Shown here: positions 27,758 to 36,095 of the stretch, in pieces
Layout: the number at the start of each line of letters is the position of its first letter
Position numbering within the stretch: the stretch's first letter is position 1
Assembly (NCBI RefSeq): GCF_018449725.1
Contig: NZ_JAAVVC010000010.1
Coordinates: 177,840 to 241,839, forward strand
Reading direction: 5' to 3'
Length of the DNA: 64,000 nucleotides
Origin: Pseudomonas sp. dw_612
GTDB lineage: Bacteria > Pseudomonadota > Gammaproteobacteria > Pseudomonadales > Pseudomonadaceae
Notes under the pieces: model-generated
The model's input: the letters and a program-made list of their open reading frames with translations, nothing else
What the model was told of the DNA's origin: nothing
Databases searched by the model: none
Position numbers and translations under genes: made by a program

Positions 27758-29062
27758 GTGAAACCGGTCAAAGTAGGCATCTGTGGGTTAGGGACCGTCG
27801 GTGGCGGTACCTTCAACGTACTTCAGCGTAACGCCGAGGAAATTGCTCGTCGTGCCGGGCGTGGAATCGAAGTGGCACAAATTGCCACGCGCACGCCAAA
27901 GCCTCAGTTCCAGACGACCGGTATTGCGATTACCAACGATGTGTTCGAAGTGGCCACGAACCCTGAGATCGACATCGTTATAGAGCTGGTGGGCGGCTAC
28001 ACCGTTGCCCGCGAGCTGGTACTCAAGGCCATCGAGAATGGCAAGCATGTGGTCACCGCGAACAAGGCACTGATCGCGGTTCACGGTAATGAGATTTTCG
28101 CCAAGGCTCGCGAGAAGGGCGTGATCGTTGCGTTCGAAGCGGCCGTGGCCGGTGGCATTCCGGTGATCAAGGCGATCCGTGAAGGCTTGTCCGCCAACCG
28201 CATCAACTGGGTCGCGGGCATCATCAACGGCACCGGCAACTTCATCCTCACCGAAATGCGCGAGAAGGGTCGTACCTTCGAAGACGTACTCGCCGAGGCG
28301 CAAGCCCTGGGTTACGCCGAAGCGGATCCGACCTTCGACGTTGAAGGCATCGACGCGGCCCACAAGCTGACGATCCTGGCGTCCATCGCGTTCGGCATTC
28401 CGCTGCAATTCGACAAGGCTTACACCGAAGGCATCACCAAGCTGACCACCGCTGACGTGAACTACGCCGAAGCCCTGGGCTATCGCATCAAGCACCTCGG
28501 CGTGGCGCGCAGCACTGCGGCTGGTATCGAGTTGCGCGTGCACCCGACGCTGATCCCGGCCGATCGCCTGATCGCCAACGTCAACGGCGTGATGAACGCG
28601 GTGATGGTCAACGGCGACGCCGCCGGTTCGACCCTGTTCTACGGGGCTGGCGCTGGCATGGAACCGACCGCTTCGTCGGTGATCGCCGACCTGGTGGACG
28701 TGGTTCGCGCCATGACCTCCGACCCGGAAAACCGCGTACCGCACCTGGCCTTCCAGCCGGATTCGCTGTCGGCCCACCCGATCCTGCCGATCGAGGCCTG
28801 CGAAAGCGCGTATTACCTGCGGATTCAGGCCAAGGACCATCCAGGCGTGCTGGCCCAGGTGGCGAGCATCCTGTCGGAGCGCGGCATCAACATCGAATCG
28901 ATCATGCAGAAGGAAGTCGAAGAACACGACGGCCTGGTGCCGATGATCCTGCTGACCCATCGTGTGCTGGAACAGCATATGAACGACGCGATCACCGCCC
29001 TGGAAGCTTTGGCGGGCGTTGTTGGTCCGGTGATGCGGATTCGTGTCGAACACCTGAACTAA
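27758..29062 (+). CDS. hom: Homoserine dehydrogenase
   Basis: This 434-residue enzyme reduces aspartate semialdehyde to homoserine, the branch point to threonine and methionine. The NAD(P) motif GICGLGTVGGGTF lies near residue 7, the catalytic region contains GTGNFILTEM and EADPTFDVEGIDAAHK, and a C-terminal ACT domain (from about 350, YYLRIQAKDHPGVLAQVAS) suggests threonine feedback. I chose the GTG at 27758, with GGGGAG upstream. The frame is open back to an ATG at 27704, but that stretch encodes the hairpins. thrC follows after 113 bases. Confidence 0.96.
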   Translation: MKPVKVGICGLGTVGGGTFNVLQRNAEEIARRAGRGIEVAQIATRTPKPQFQTTGIAITNDVFEVATNPEIDIVIELVGGYTVARELVLKAIENGKHVVTANKALIAVHGNEIFAKAREKGVIVAFEAAVAGGIPVIKAIREGLSANRINWVAGIINGTGNFILTEMREKGRTFEDVLAEAQALGYAEADPTFDVEGIDAAHKLTILASIAFGIPLQFDKAYTEGITKLTTADVNYAEALGYRIKHLGVARSTAAGIELRVHPTLIPADRLIANVNGVMNAVMVNGDAAGSTLFYGAGAGMEPTASSVIADLVDVVRAMTSDPENRVPHLAFQPDSLSAHPILPIEACESAYYLRIQAKDHPGVLAQVASILSERGINIESIMQKEVEEHDGLVPMILLTHRVLEQHMNDAITALEALAGVVGPVMRIRVEHLN

Positions 29063-29070
29063 ATTAAAGC

Positions 29071-29153
29071 AGCGGCAAGTGGCAAGCTCCAAGCGACAAG
29101 TTAAAGGCAGTTTGGTTGGTGTTAACTTGTAGCTTGTGGCTTGAAGCTTGAAG
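29071..29153. repeat. Degenerate CAAGCTTCAAGC-type inverted repeat
   Basis: GGCAAGTGGCAAGCTCCAAG and AGCTTGTGGCTTGAAGCTTG are imperfect inverted arms between hom and thrC. This is a repeat class common in pseudomonad intergenic DNA and distinct from the REP families above. Confidence 0.65.
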
Positions 29154-29175
29154 CCCAAACCGAAGGTTTGATCTT

Positions 29176-30585
29176 ATGCGTTATATCAGTACCCGCGGCC
29201 AGGCACCGGCCCTGAATTTCGAAGACGTCCTGCTGGCCGGTCTGGCCACGGACGGCGGCCTGTATGTGCCGGAATGCCTGCCCCGTTTCACCCAGGAAGA
29301 AATCGCTTCCTGGGCCGGCCTGCCGTATCACGAACTGGCCTTCCGGGTGATGCGCCCGTTCGTGGCCGGCAGCATTCCCGATGCCGATTTCAAAAAGATC
29401 CTTGAAGAGACCTACGGCGTGTTTTCCCATAACGCCGTGGCGCCGTTGCGTCAGTTGAACGGCAACGAATGGGTCCTGGAGCTGTTCCACGGCCCGACTC
29501 TGGCGTTCAAGGACTTCGCCCTGCAACTGCTCGGTCGTCTGCTCGATTACACGCTGGAAAAACGCGGCGAGCGCGTGGTGATTGTTGGCGCCACCTCCGG
29601 TGATACCGGTTCGGCCGCCATCGAAGGCTGCAAGCACTGCGAAAACGTCGACATCTTTATCCTGCACCCGCACAACCGTGTGTCCGACGTGCAGCGTCGC
29701 CAGATGACTACCATCTTCGGCGAGAACATCCACAACATCGCCATCGAAGGTAACTTCGATGACTGCCAGGAAATGGTCAAGAACAGCTTCGCCGACCAGA
29801 GCTTCCTCAAGGGCACGCGCCTGGTGGCGGTGAACTCGATCAACTGGGCGCGGATCATGGCCCAGATCGTTTACTACTTCCACGCGGCCCTGCAACTGGG
29901 TGGCCCGGCGCGTTCGGTGTCGTTCTCGGTACCGACCGGCAACTTCGGCGACATCTTCGCCGGTTACCTGGCGCGCAACATGGGCCTGCCGATCAATCAG
30001 TTGATCGTCGCCACCAACCGCAACGACATCCTGCACCGCTTCATGAGCGGCAATCAGTACGTCAAGGAAACCCTGCACGCCACGCTGTCGCCGTCGATGG
30101 ACATCATGGTGTCGTCGAACTTCGAACGCCTGCTGTTCGACCTGCACGGTCGCAATGGCGCGGCAATCGCGGGTTTGATGGACAACTTCAAGCAGGGTGG
30201 TGGTTTCAGCGTCGAGCAGGAGCGCTGGACCGAAGCCCGCAAGCTGTTCGATTCCCTGGCCGTGGATGACGCACAAACCTGCGAAACCATTGCCGAGGTT
30301 TACGAGCAGACCGGCGAGGTGCTGGACCCGCACACCGCCATCGGCGTCAAGGCTGCACGGGAATGCCGTCGCAGCCTGGATATCCCGATGGTGATCCTGG
30401 GCACGGCCCATCCGGTCAAATTCCCGGACGCGGTGGAAAAAGCCGGTGTAGGAAAAGCTCTCGAACTACCTGCACATCTTTCTGATTTGTTTGAGCGAGA
30501 AGAGCGCTGCACCGTGTTGCCGAATGACCTGAAAGCCGTGCAGGCCTTTGTCAGTCAGCATGGCAACCGCGGCAAGCCACTTTAA
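29176..30585 (+). CDS. thrC: Threonine synthase
   Basis: This 469-residue PLP enzyme turns O-phosphohomoserine into threonine. The PLP lysine is in GPTLAFKDFALQLLG (Lys112), and VGATSGDTGSAAIEGC is the phosphate-binding region. The N-terminus MRYISTRGQAPALNFEDVLL is diagnostic of the longer threonine synthase class. It forms the threonine pathway with hom just upstream, and a strong terminator follows its stop. Confidence 0.97.
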   Translation: MRYISTRGQAPALNFEDVLLAGLATDGGLYVPECLPRFTQEEIASWAGLPYHELAFRVMRPFVAGSIPDADFKKILEETYGVFSHNAVAPLRQLNGNEWVLELFHGPTLAFKDFALQLLGRLLDYTLEKRGERVVIVGATSGDTGSAAIEGCKHCENVDIFILHPHNRVSDVQRRQMTTIFGENIHNIAIEGNFDDCQEMVKNSFADQSFLKGTRLVAVNSINWARIMAQIVYYFHAALQLGGPARSVSFSVPTGNFGDIFAGYLARNMGLPINQLIVATNRNDILHRFMSGNQYVKETLHATLSPSMDIMVSSNFERLLFDLHGRNGAAIAGLMDNFKQGGGFSVEQERWTEARKLFDSLAVDDAQTCETIAEVYEQTGEVLDPHTAIGVKAARECRRSLDIPMVILGTAHPVKFPDAVEKAGVGKALELPAHLSDLFEREERCTVLPNDLKAVQAFVSQHGNRGKPL

Positions 30586-30607
30586 GCCTGAAAAGCTGTC
30601 ACATTTT

Positions 30608-30634
30608 GAAGCCCGTCTCCTGACGGGCTTTCTT
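30608..30634 (+). terminator. Rho-independent terminator after thrC
   Basis: GAAGCCCGTC, loop TCCT, GACGGGCTTTC followed by TTGTTT, 22 bases after the thrC stop. Confidence 0.9.
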
Positions 30635-30706
30635 GTTTCTGCGTGCCACACTTGTCGCGTTTTCGCCCCCTGAAGGACGGGCGAGTTGATCACGAAGGAA
30701 GTGGCA

Positions 30707-32080
30707 ATGCTGTTTTTAAGAGGGTTGATACCAGCCATGTGCTGGATTTTTTTGTTGGGCGCCCTGAGCCTTGGGCATTGCGCGCGGGCGGCACAATTAA
30801 TGGATTATGACGCCAAGGCGCCGGTGGCCGTCGAGTCCATTGAGCTGGACGCCGAAGAGTTGCAATGGATTCGCGCCCACCCGCAAGTCATCGTGGCATC
30901 GAAGCAATACCCGCTGTACCAGTTCAAGGACGAGCACGGGCATTGGAGTGGCTTGAACGTTGATGTGCTCGACCGCATCAGCGTGATGACGGGGCTGCGT
31001 TTCGTTCATGAAGAGACATTTTCCACCGAGCATTTACTCCGACGCCTGGAAAGCGGTGCCGCCGATATGACCACGACCCTGGCGCTGAATGATGAGCGCA
31101 AGCTGTTCCTGGATTTCAGCCATGCCTTTGGCGGTTCTGCCTGGGTGTTGGTTGGGCGTGCCGGGGCTCCGCGTCTTCAGTCCCTGGAACAACTGTCGGA
31201 AAAGAAACTGGTGTTACCGGCCAGACACGCCATGGAGGCAACGATTCGGCGTGACCACCCGGCCATCGAGCTACGCTCGGTCAAGACCTATGCCGAAGCC
31301 CGGGCGTTGGTCGAAAGTGGCGAGGCTGACGCCACCATCGAGAACGAAACCGGGGCGCAGCTTTATCCGACCGGGCAGTTGAAAATTGGCCATACGGTGG
31401 AAGGCTCGTGGGAAGCCGATCATCTGGCCGTACGCAAAGGGCAGCCGCAGTTGTTGAGTATCCTCAACAAGGCGCTTGAAGCCTTCCCTCCCGCCGAGTT
31501 ACGGGCCATTCGCCTGAAATGGCTCGATGGCATTACCCCGAAACCGTCGCTCTCTTTCTGGCAGCGGGTGACCCAATGGGGCTGTTGGGGCATGTTTGTC
31601 GTCAGCCTGTTCGGTCTGCTGTCCTTGCTCTGGAACCGCCGGCTCGCGGTACTGATCAAGCAACGCCTGGACGTCGAGAAAAGCCTCAGCGATCAACTCG
31701 CCTTTCAGCATGCGCTGATTGATGCCATGCCCGACCCCATGTTTGTGCGTGATCTGGAGGGGCGTTTGATCATGTGCAACAAAAGTTACGAGGAGGCCCT
31801 GTCGACCCGGCTGGACCAGGTTCAGGGGCGGCAACTGATCGAAGTCGACGTCTTGCCCAGGGAGACTGCCGAGCGGTTGCATGCCGAGTTCATCGTCCAG
31901 CTCGACACCCGCAAGCCCAGATTCACCAAGCGTCAGTTGAAATTCAACAATGGCGTACGGGACATCTACCAATGGACGGTGCCTTTCTACGGTGCTGACG
32001 GTCAGGTGCGCGGGTTGCTGGGGGGATGGACGGATATCGGTCAGCGAAGGAGTGAAGGGGAGTGTCAGTGCTTCCGGTGA
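30707..32080 (+). CDS. BvgS-like periplasmic sensor with PAS domain, lacking a kinase
   Basis: This 457-residue protein has a signal peptide, one solute-binding (SBP_bac_3) domain (about residues 45-275; EELQWIRAHPQVIVASKQYP, AADMTTTLALNDERKLFLDF), a membrane helix at about 300-325 and a cytoplasmic PAS domain (about 340-445; LIDAMPDPMFVRDLEGRLIM ending GLLGGWTDIGQR). This is the front half of a BvgS-type hybrid sensor, but the frame stops right after the PAS and no histidine-kinase sequence follows in any frame. It may be a natural kinase-less sensor or a truncated relic. AAGGAAG precedes the ATG at 30707. A degenerate receiver gene follows. Confidence 0.82.
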   Translation: MLFLRGLIPAMCWIFLLGALSLGHCARAAQLMDYDAKAPVAVESIELDAEELQWIRAHPQVIVASKQYPLYQFKDEHGHWSGLNVDVLDRISVMTGLRFVHEETFSTEHLLRRLESGAADMTTTLALNDERKLFLDFSHAFGGSAWVLVGRAGAPRLQSLEQLSEKKLVLPARHAMEATIRRDHPAIELRSVKTYAEARALVESGEADATIENETGAQLYPTGQLKIGHTVEGSWEADHLAVRKGQPQLLSILNKALEAFPPAELRAIRLKWLDGITPKPSLSFWQRVTQWGCWGMFVVSLFGLLSLLWNRRLAVLIKQRLDVEKSLSDQLAFQHALIDAMPDPMFVRDLEGRLIMCNKSYEEALSTRLDQVQGRQLIEVDVLPRETAERLHAEFIVQLDTRKPRFTKRQLKFNNGVRDIYQWTVPFYGADGQVRGLLGGWTDIGQRRSEGECQCFR

Positions 32081-32197
32081 GTTTCGGAATTTTCCTATGG
32101 GACGTGGCTACTTTTCCGATGGGATGCTGAAGGATGCTCCCCTAGAGTGGTCGACAACTGCGGTGAGAGTCCGCGCGTGTCGTTCCAGAGGTCGCTT

Positions 32198-32605
32198 ATG
32201 CGCACGCTCAAAATCCTGATCCTTGAACACAATCCTTTCCAGATGATGGCGTTGCACCAGATGCTCAACGCCATTGGTGTCTATGACGTGCTCACGGCGC
32301 CGTCGATGTCGGCGGCGCTGTGTTCCCTGGGGCGCAGGGGCCCGGTCGATATCGCGTTCTGCGACCCGCAACTCAAGGGCGGCGACGGCCTGGCCCTGGT
32401 GCGGCATCTGGCGGAGCAGGGCGAGGCGCGTGCGCTGATTCTGCTTGGCAATGTGGCGTCGAGCGTCATGCCCGACGTGACGGCCATGCTGGCCGACAGC
32501 GACGTGAAACTCCTTGGCCAACTGCACACACCTGTTTCCGCGGTGTTGATGCGCCGGCTGCTGGATGTCTATCTGCTGGAGTCGATGCTTCAAGCCAGGG
32601 CCTGA
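32198..32605 (+). CDS. Degenerate response-regulator receiver protein
   Basis: This 135-residue protein has one receiver fold and no output domain. The expected acidic pair in the first loop is reduced to one acid (LILEHNPF instead of EDxP), a candidate phosphoacceptor remains at Asp56 (DIAFCDPQLKGGDGL), the Thr/Ser position reads glycine (ALILLGNV) and the conserved lysine near the end is missing (LLGQLHTPVS). It may therefore act without phosphorylation. AGAGG precedes the ATG. Its place just after the kinase-less BvgS-like gene suggests both derive from one phosphorelay, perhaps as receiver of a BvgA/EvgA type regulator lacking its HTH. Confidence 0.72.
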   Translation: MRTLKILILEHNPFQMMALHQMLNAIGVYDVLTAPSMSAALCSLGRRGPVDIAFCDPQLKGGDGLALVRHLAEQGEARALILLGNVASSVMPDVTAMLADSDVKLLGQLHTPVSAVLMRRLLDVYLLESMLQARA

Positions 32606-32775
32606 AACCGACTGTTTTTTCCTTGTCATCTTTGCGGTGCATGCTCAATTTCCCCGGAGACGCAGGTACCGCTGCCATGCGGTATTCAGAACTTTCTTCT
32701 CGGGCCAGGGGTCATTAACTGTAGACACGCCCTCCCAGGCACTTTGTTTTCGGACTATTGAGTGGTGATCGCGAG

Positions 32776-33063
32776 ATGGAAAGTATCAGCCTATTGCTCG
32801 GTGAGGCTCTGAGCCCGTATCAAGTTTCGTTGACCCCGTCGGGTGCCCACGGCGAATGCCTGGTGACCTTGAAGAATGCGGCCGGCGCTATCGTGGTGGA
32901 ACGTGAGTTCAATCAGGCGCAGTTGCGCGACAAGTGGCAACTGACGGATGTCGTCGACGGATTGCACCGCGATGTGCTGATTGCCGAAGGTCGCCTGGAG
33001 CCCTGTGTGATAGCGGCGTTGCGCAATGCGGCCCAGGACAAGATCCTGGCCAATCGAAATTGA
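32776..33063 (+). CDS. DUF3509 family protein
   Basis: This 95-residue protein reads MESISLLLGEALSPYQVSLT followed by GECLVTLKNAAGAIVVEREF, the pattern of DUF3509, a small family found mainly in pseudomonads with no known function. No signal peptide or membrane helix is seen. I chose the ATG at 32776 over a TTG at 32758; both are in frame. A plus-strand terminator-like hairpin lies at 33183-33221. Confidence 0.8.
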   Translation: MESISLLLGEALSPYQVSLTPSGAHGECLVTLKNAAGAIVVEREFNQAQLRDKWQLTDVVDGLHRDVLIAEGRLEPCVIAALRNAAQDKILANRN

Positions 33064-33182
33064 ATTGCCTTTTTGTGGGAACCTTCCTGCGCGAAGGTCG
33101 TCAGACCATGTAACAGCAGGATCAAGCATTGTGCTCCGGTGCTTGTAGCTTGCTGCTACTGGTCTTTATGTAGGCCACGTTT

Positions 33183-33221
33183 AACCCCGAGTCGTCTCCC
33201 CACTTCTCGGGGTTTCTTTTT
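33183..33221 (+). terminator. Terminator downstream of the DUF3509 gene
   Basis: AACCCCGAG and CTCGGGGTT enclose a 14-base loop, followed by TCTTTTT on the plus strand. It is oriented to end transcription of the DUF3509 gene before the convergent gene at 33234. Confidence 0.8.
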
Positions 33222-33233
33222 GCCTGAAATTTG

Positions 33234-34160
33234 TCATTGCGCGTCCTGATGCTCGAAAAAGCGCTTGGCTTCGCCCAGGTAGTCGCTGCGCCGTTCCGGA
33301 TCGAGCCAGTCGGCGTAGGCATGGGCCAGGCGCTCGTGGGGCAGGGTGCGCAGCAGTTGGTTGATCTCGCTGATGGCCTGCCGACCTGCTGGCGTCGCGG
33401 AGCAACCAATGTAGCCAGGAAGGTACTTGCCAGTGCCTTTGACCGGGTAGAACGCCAGTTCATTGTCGGCAATGTGTTCAACACTGGCCCGATAGCGGAT
33501 TTCCGGCCAATAGCCCAGCACCATCTGCAGCCGCCCCAGGCGCTGCATTTGTAACAGACTGCCGAGCGCATCATTACCGTAATGAGCGGTCAGAGCACCG
33601 GTCGGCGCTTTTTGCAGCAGGCCGTCGAGGTAGGGGCCATAGCTGCGTTCGGCGATGACGCCGACTTTGTTATTGCCGCTACCCAGCAATGCGGGGAGAT
33701 CGACTTCGCCATCGACAAGAAACGGTTCCAGGGCCGCTCGATTTGTCTGACGGACCACCAGGCCATTGGTCACCGCCAGAAATGCCGGCGTGGAAAACGC
33801 AATCCACTTCTCCCGTTCCTTGGTCCAGATCAGCGAAGGGTCGCAGGTGAATGATTCTTCTTGGAGCATCTGCATGCCGCGGGCGCGGTTCACCCGCATC
33901 AGGCTGTGCTCGTATTGCGGCATGCCTGCAATCAACAGCGGCATCAGTTGATCAATCACGCCCTGGCCTCTTTTCGGGCCTTCGAAGATCGTCATGGGCG
34001 GCAGGTCCCTCAAGAGCCAGATCAGCGTCTCTTTGGGTTGTGCCGAAGCGGTTGACGCAAACCCCACCAATAGCCCGATAACCACCCACGCACGCCAGTG
34101 CAGGGCAGGTTTGGGCGCTGATGAAAGCAGGCGCTTCAGCTTAAATGGCCCCGTCTTCAC
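33234..34160 (-). CDS. Periplasmic binding-type protein, TIGR02285-like
   Basis: This protein of about 308 residues starts with a basic and hydrophobic segment (LHWRAWVVIGLLVGFASTASA) that should be a signal peptide, then reads ETLIWLLRDLPPMTIFEGPK and VNRARGMQMLQEESFTCDPS, matching the TIGR02285 branch of solute-binding-like proteins found in pseudomonads; their ligands are unknown. The best start is a GTG at 34160, which overlaps the end of the CoA-transferase gene by 20 bases. Longer in-frame starts lie inside that gene and lack a signal peptide. It is probably translated in tandem with the CoA-transferase, though no functional link is obvious. Confidence 0.72.
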   Translation of the reverse strand: MKTGPFKLKRLLSSAPKPALHWRAWVVIGLLVGFASTASAQPKETLIWLLRDLPPMTIFEGPKRGQGVIDQLMPLLIAGMPQYEHSLMRVNRARGMQMLQEESFTCDPSLIWTKEREKWIAFSTPAFLAVTNGLVVRQTNRAALEPFLVDGEVDLPALLGSGNNKVGVIAERSYGPYLDGLLQKAPTGALTAHYGNDALGSLLQMQRLGRLQMVLGYWPEIRYRASVEHIADNELAFYPVKGTGKYLPGYIGCSATPAGRQAISEINQLLRTLPHERLAHAYADWLDPERRSDYLGEAKRFFEHQDAQ

Positions 34161-35340
34161 GCAGCTTTGCGATCTGTCCCTTGTCGTAGCCAAGATCGTG
34201 GAGTACCTGCGCATTGTGTTCACCCAGCTGCGGTCCGACCCATTCGGAAGAGCCAGGTGTCTCAGAGAGTTTCGGCACGATCCCCGGCATCTTGAAGTCC
34301 TTGCCGTCCGGCAGCTTGGCGTGCAGGAACATTTCCCGGGCCAGGTACTGCGGATCGCTGAACATGTCCTCGGCGCTGAAGATCCGGCTGGCCGGGACAT
34401 CGGCCTGGTTCAATAGCTCGATGACGCGATCAAGCGACAGCGAATTGACCCAGCGATCGATCACTCCGTAAATCTCGTCGCGTCGGCTGTCGCGGCCATC
34501 ATTGCTGGCCAATACCGGGTCGTTGGCTAGGTCTTCGCGACCGATGATCAGCATGAACCGCTTGAAGATCGCGTCACCATTGGCGCCAATCTGCACGTGT
34601 TTGCCATCAGCACTGGTGTGAATGGAGGAGGGCGTGATGCCGGGCATGATGTTGCCGGTGCGCTCGCGGATGAAGCCGAACACATCGAACTCCGGGACCA
34701 TGCTTTCCATCATGGCGAAGATTGCTTCATACAGCGCCACGTCCACCACTTGGCCCAGGCCGCCGTTGACCTCGCGATGACGCAAGGCCATTAGCGCGCC
34801 GATCACGCCCCAGAGCGCGGCAATCGAGTCGCCGATGGAAATCCCGGTGCGCACCGGCGCTCGATCCTCGAACCCGGTGATGTAGCGCAGGCCGCCCATG
34901 GATTCGCCGACCGCGCCAAACCCCGGTTGATCTTTCATCGGTCCGGTCTGGCCGAAGCCCGAGAGTCGCACCATCACCAGTTTCGGGTTCAGGGCGTGTA
35001 AAACTTCCCACCCCAAACCGAGCTTTTCCAACACGCCGGGGCGAAAATTCTCGATCAGGATGTCCGCTTCGCTGAGCAGTTTTTTCAGAATCGCCAGGCC
35101 ATCCGGGTGCTTGAGGTTCAAGGTCAGGGACTTTTTGTTGCGCGCCTGCACGAACCACCACAGCGAGGTGCCTTCATACAACTTGCGCCATTTGCGCAAT
35201 GGATCACCGCCATCCGGGGATTCGATCTTGATCACTTCGGCGCCGAACTCTCCGCAAATGCGCGAGGCAAACGGCCCGGCAATCAGCGTACCCAATTCGA
35301 TGACTTTCAGACCTGAGAGCGGTTTTCCGGTGAATGGCAT
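34141..35340 (-). CDS. CaiB/BaiF-type (class III) CoA-transferase
   Basis: This 399-residue enzyme moves CoA between organic acids. The N-terminus PLSGLKVIELGTLIAGPFAS, the motif RLSGFGQTGPMKDQPGFGAV and the catalytic aspartate in SIGDSIAAL (Asp171) are diagnostic. The acceptor and donor acids cannot be deduced. Its 3' end overlaps the TIGR02285-like gene. No acyl-CoA dehydrogenase or ligase gene is adjacent in the window, so the pathway remains open. Confidence 0.92.
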   Translation of the reverse strand: MPFTGKPLSGLKVIELGTLIAGPFASRICGEFGAEVIKIESPDGGDPLRKWRKLYEGTSLWWFVQARNKKSLTLNLKHPDGLAILKKLLSEADILIENFRPGVLEKLGLGWEVLHALNPKLVMVRLSGFGQTGPMKDQPGFGAVGESMGGLRYITGFEDRAPVRTGISIGDSIAALWGVIGALMALRHREVNGGLGQVVDVALYEAIFAMMESMVPEFDVFGFIRERTGNIMPGITPSSIHTSADGKHVQIGANGDAIFKRFMLIIGREDLANDPVLASNDGRDSRRDEIYGVIDRWVNSLSLDRVIELLNQADVPASRIFSAEDMFSDPQYLAREMFLHAKLPDGKDFKMPGIVPKLSETPGSSEWVGPQLGEHNAQVLHDLGYDKGQIAKLREDGAI

Positions 35341-35486
35341 GCGTGATCCTGTAGGACAAAGTCGTGTGAGTAGTGCGTTTTAACATAGCCGCGTGTCAGT
35401 CGCCCAAAGTTGATGGTCGTCAATGCTCTGATTACCTACTGCATCGGTTAGACTTGCCGCCTTTCCTCGTATCAAGAAGCCCGTTC

Positions 35487-36029
35487 ATGGCCCAGCCGTC
35501 CACGACCTACAAGTTTGAACTGAACCTCACCGACCTCGACCGCAGCGTCTACGAGAGCGTGAAGCAGACCATCGCCCGTCACCCTTCGGAAACCGAAGAG
35601 CGCATGACCGTGCGGCTGCTGGCCTACGCCTTCTGGTACAACGAGCAGTTGTCCTTCGGTCGCGGTCTGTCAGACGTGGATGAACCGGCCCTGTGGGAAA
35701 AGAGCCTGGATGACCGCGTCCTGCACTGGATCGAAGTCGGCCAGCCGGACGCCGATCGCCTGACCTGGTGCTCGCGTCGTACCGAGCGCACCAGCCTGTT
35801 GGCCTACGGCAGCCTGCGGGTCTGGGAAACCAAAGTGATCCCGGCGATCAAGAACCTGAAAAACGTGCACATCGCCGCCGTGCCGCAGGAAATCCTCGAA
35901 ACCCTGGCCAAAGACATGCCCCGGGTGATCAAGTGGGACGTGATGATCAGCGAAGGGACGATTTTCGTCACCGACGACCGTGGTCAGCATGAAGTCCAGT
36001 TGCAGTGGCTGAGCGGCGAACGCGGCTGA
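35487..36029 (+). CDS. yaeQ: YaeQ family protein
   Basis: This 180-residue protein matches YaeQ along its length (STTYKFELNLTDLDRSVYES, LLAYAFWYNEQLSFGRGLSD, and the end VMISEGTIFVTDDRGQHEVQ). YaeQ has a PD-(D/E)XK nuclease-like fold but no settled function. I chose the ATG at 35487 because the family begins MAxPSTxYKFE; the frame extends upstream to 35373. recJ follows after 66 bases. Confidence 0.92.
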   Translation: MAQPSTTYKFELNLTDLDRSVYESVKQTIARHPSETEERMTVRLLAYAFWYNEQLSFGRGLSDVDEPALWEKSLDDRVLHWIEVGQPDADRLTWCSRRTERTSLLAYGSLRVWETKVIPAIKNLKNVHIAAVPQEILETLAKDMPRVIKWDVMISEGTIFVTDDRGQHEVQLQWLSGERG

Positions 36030-36095
36030 TCATTCGCCGTTACGACGCGTCATCCGGTTTTATCCTACGTATTCAAGAGAAGCACCTGTCACCCC

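Noticed and set aside
32081..32197. Frameshifted remainder of a histidine kinase after the BvgS-like gene
   Set aside because: I read the gap in all three forward frames and found no H-box, N-box or dimerisation sequence, so a simple frameshift does not explain the missing kinase.
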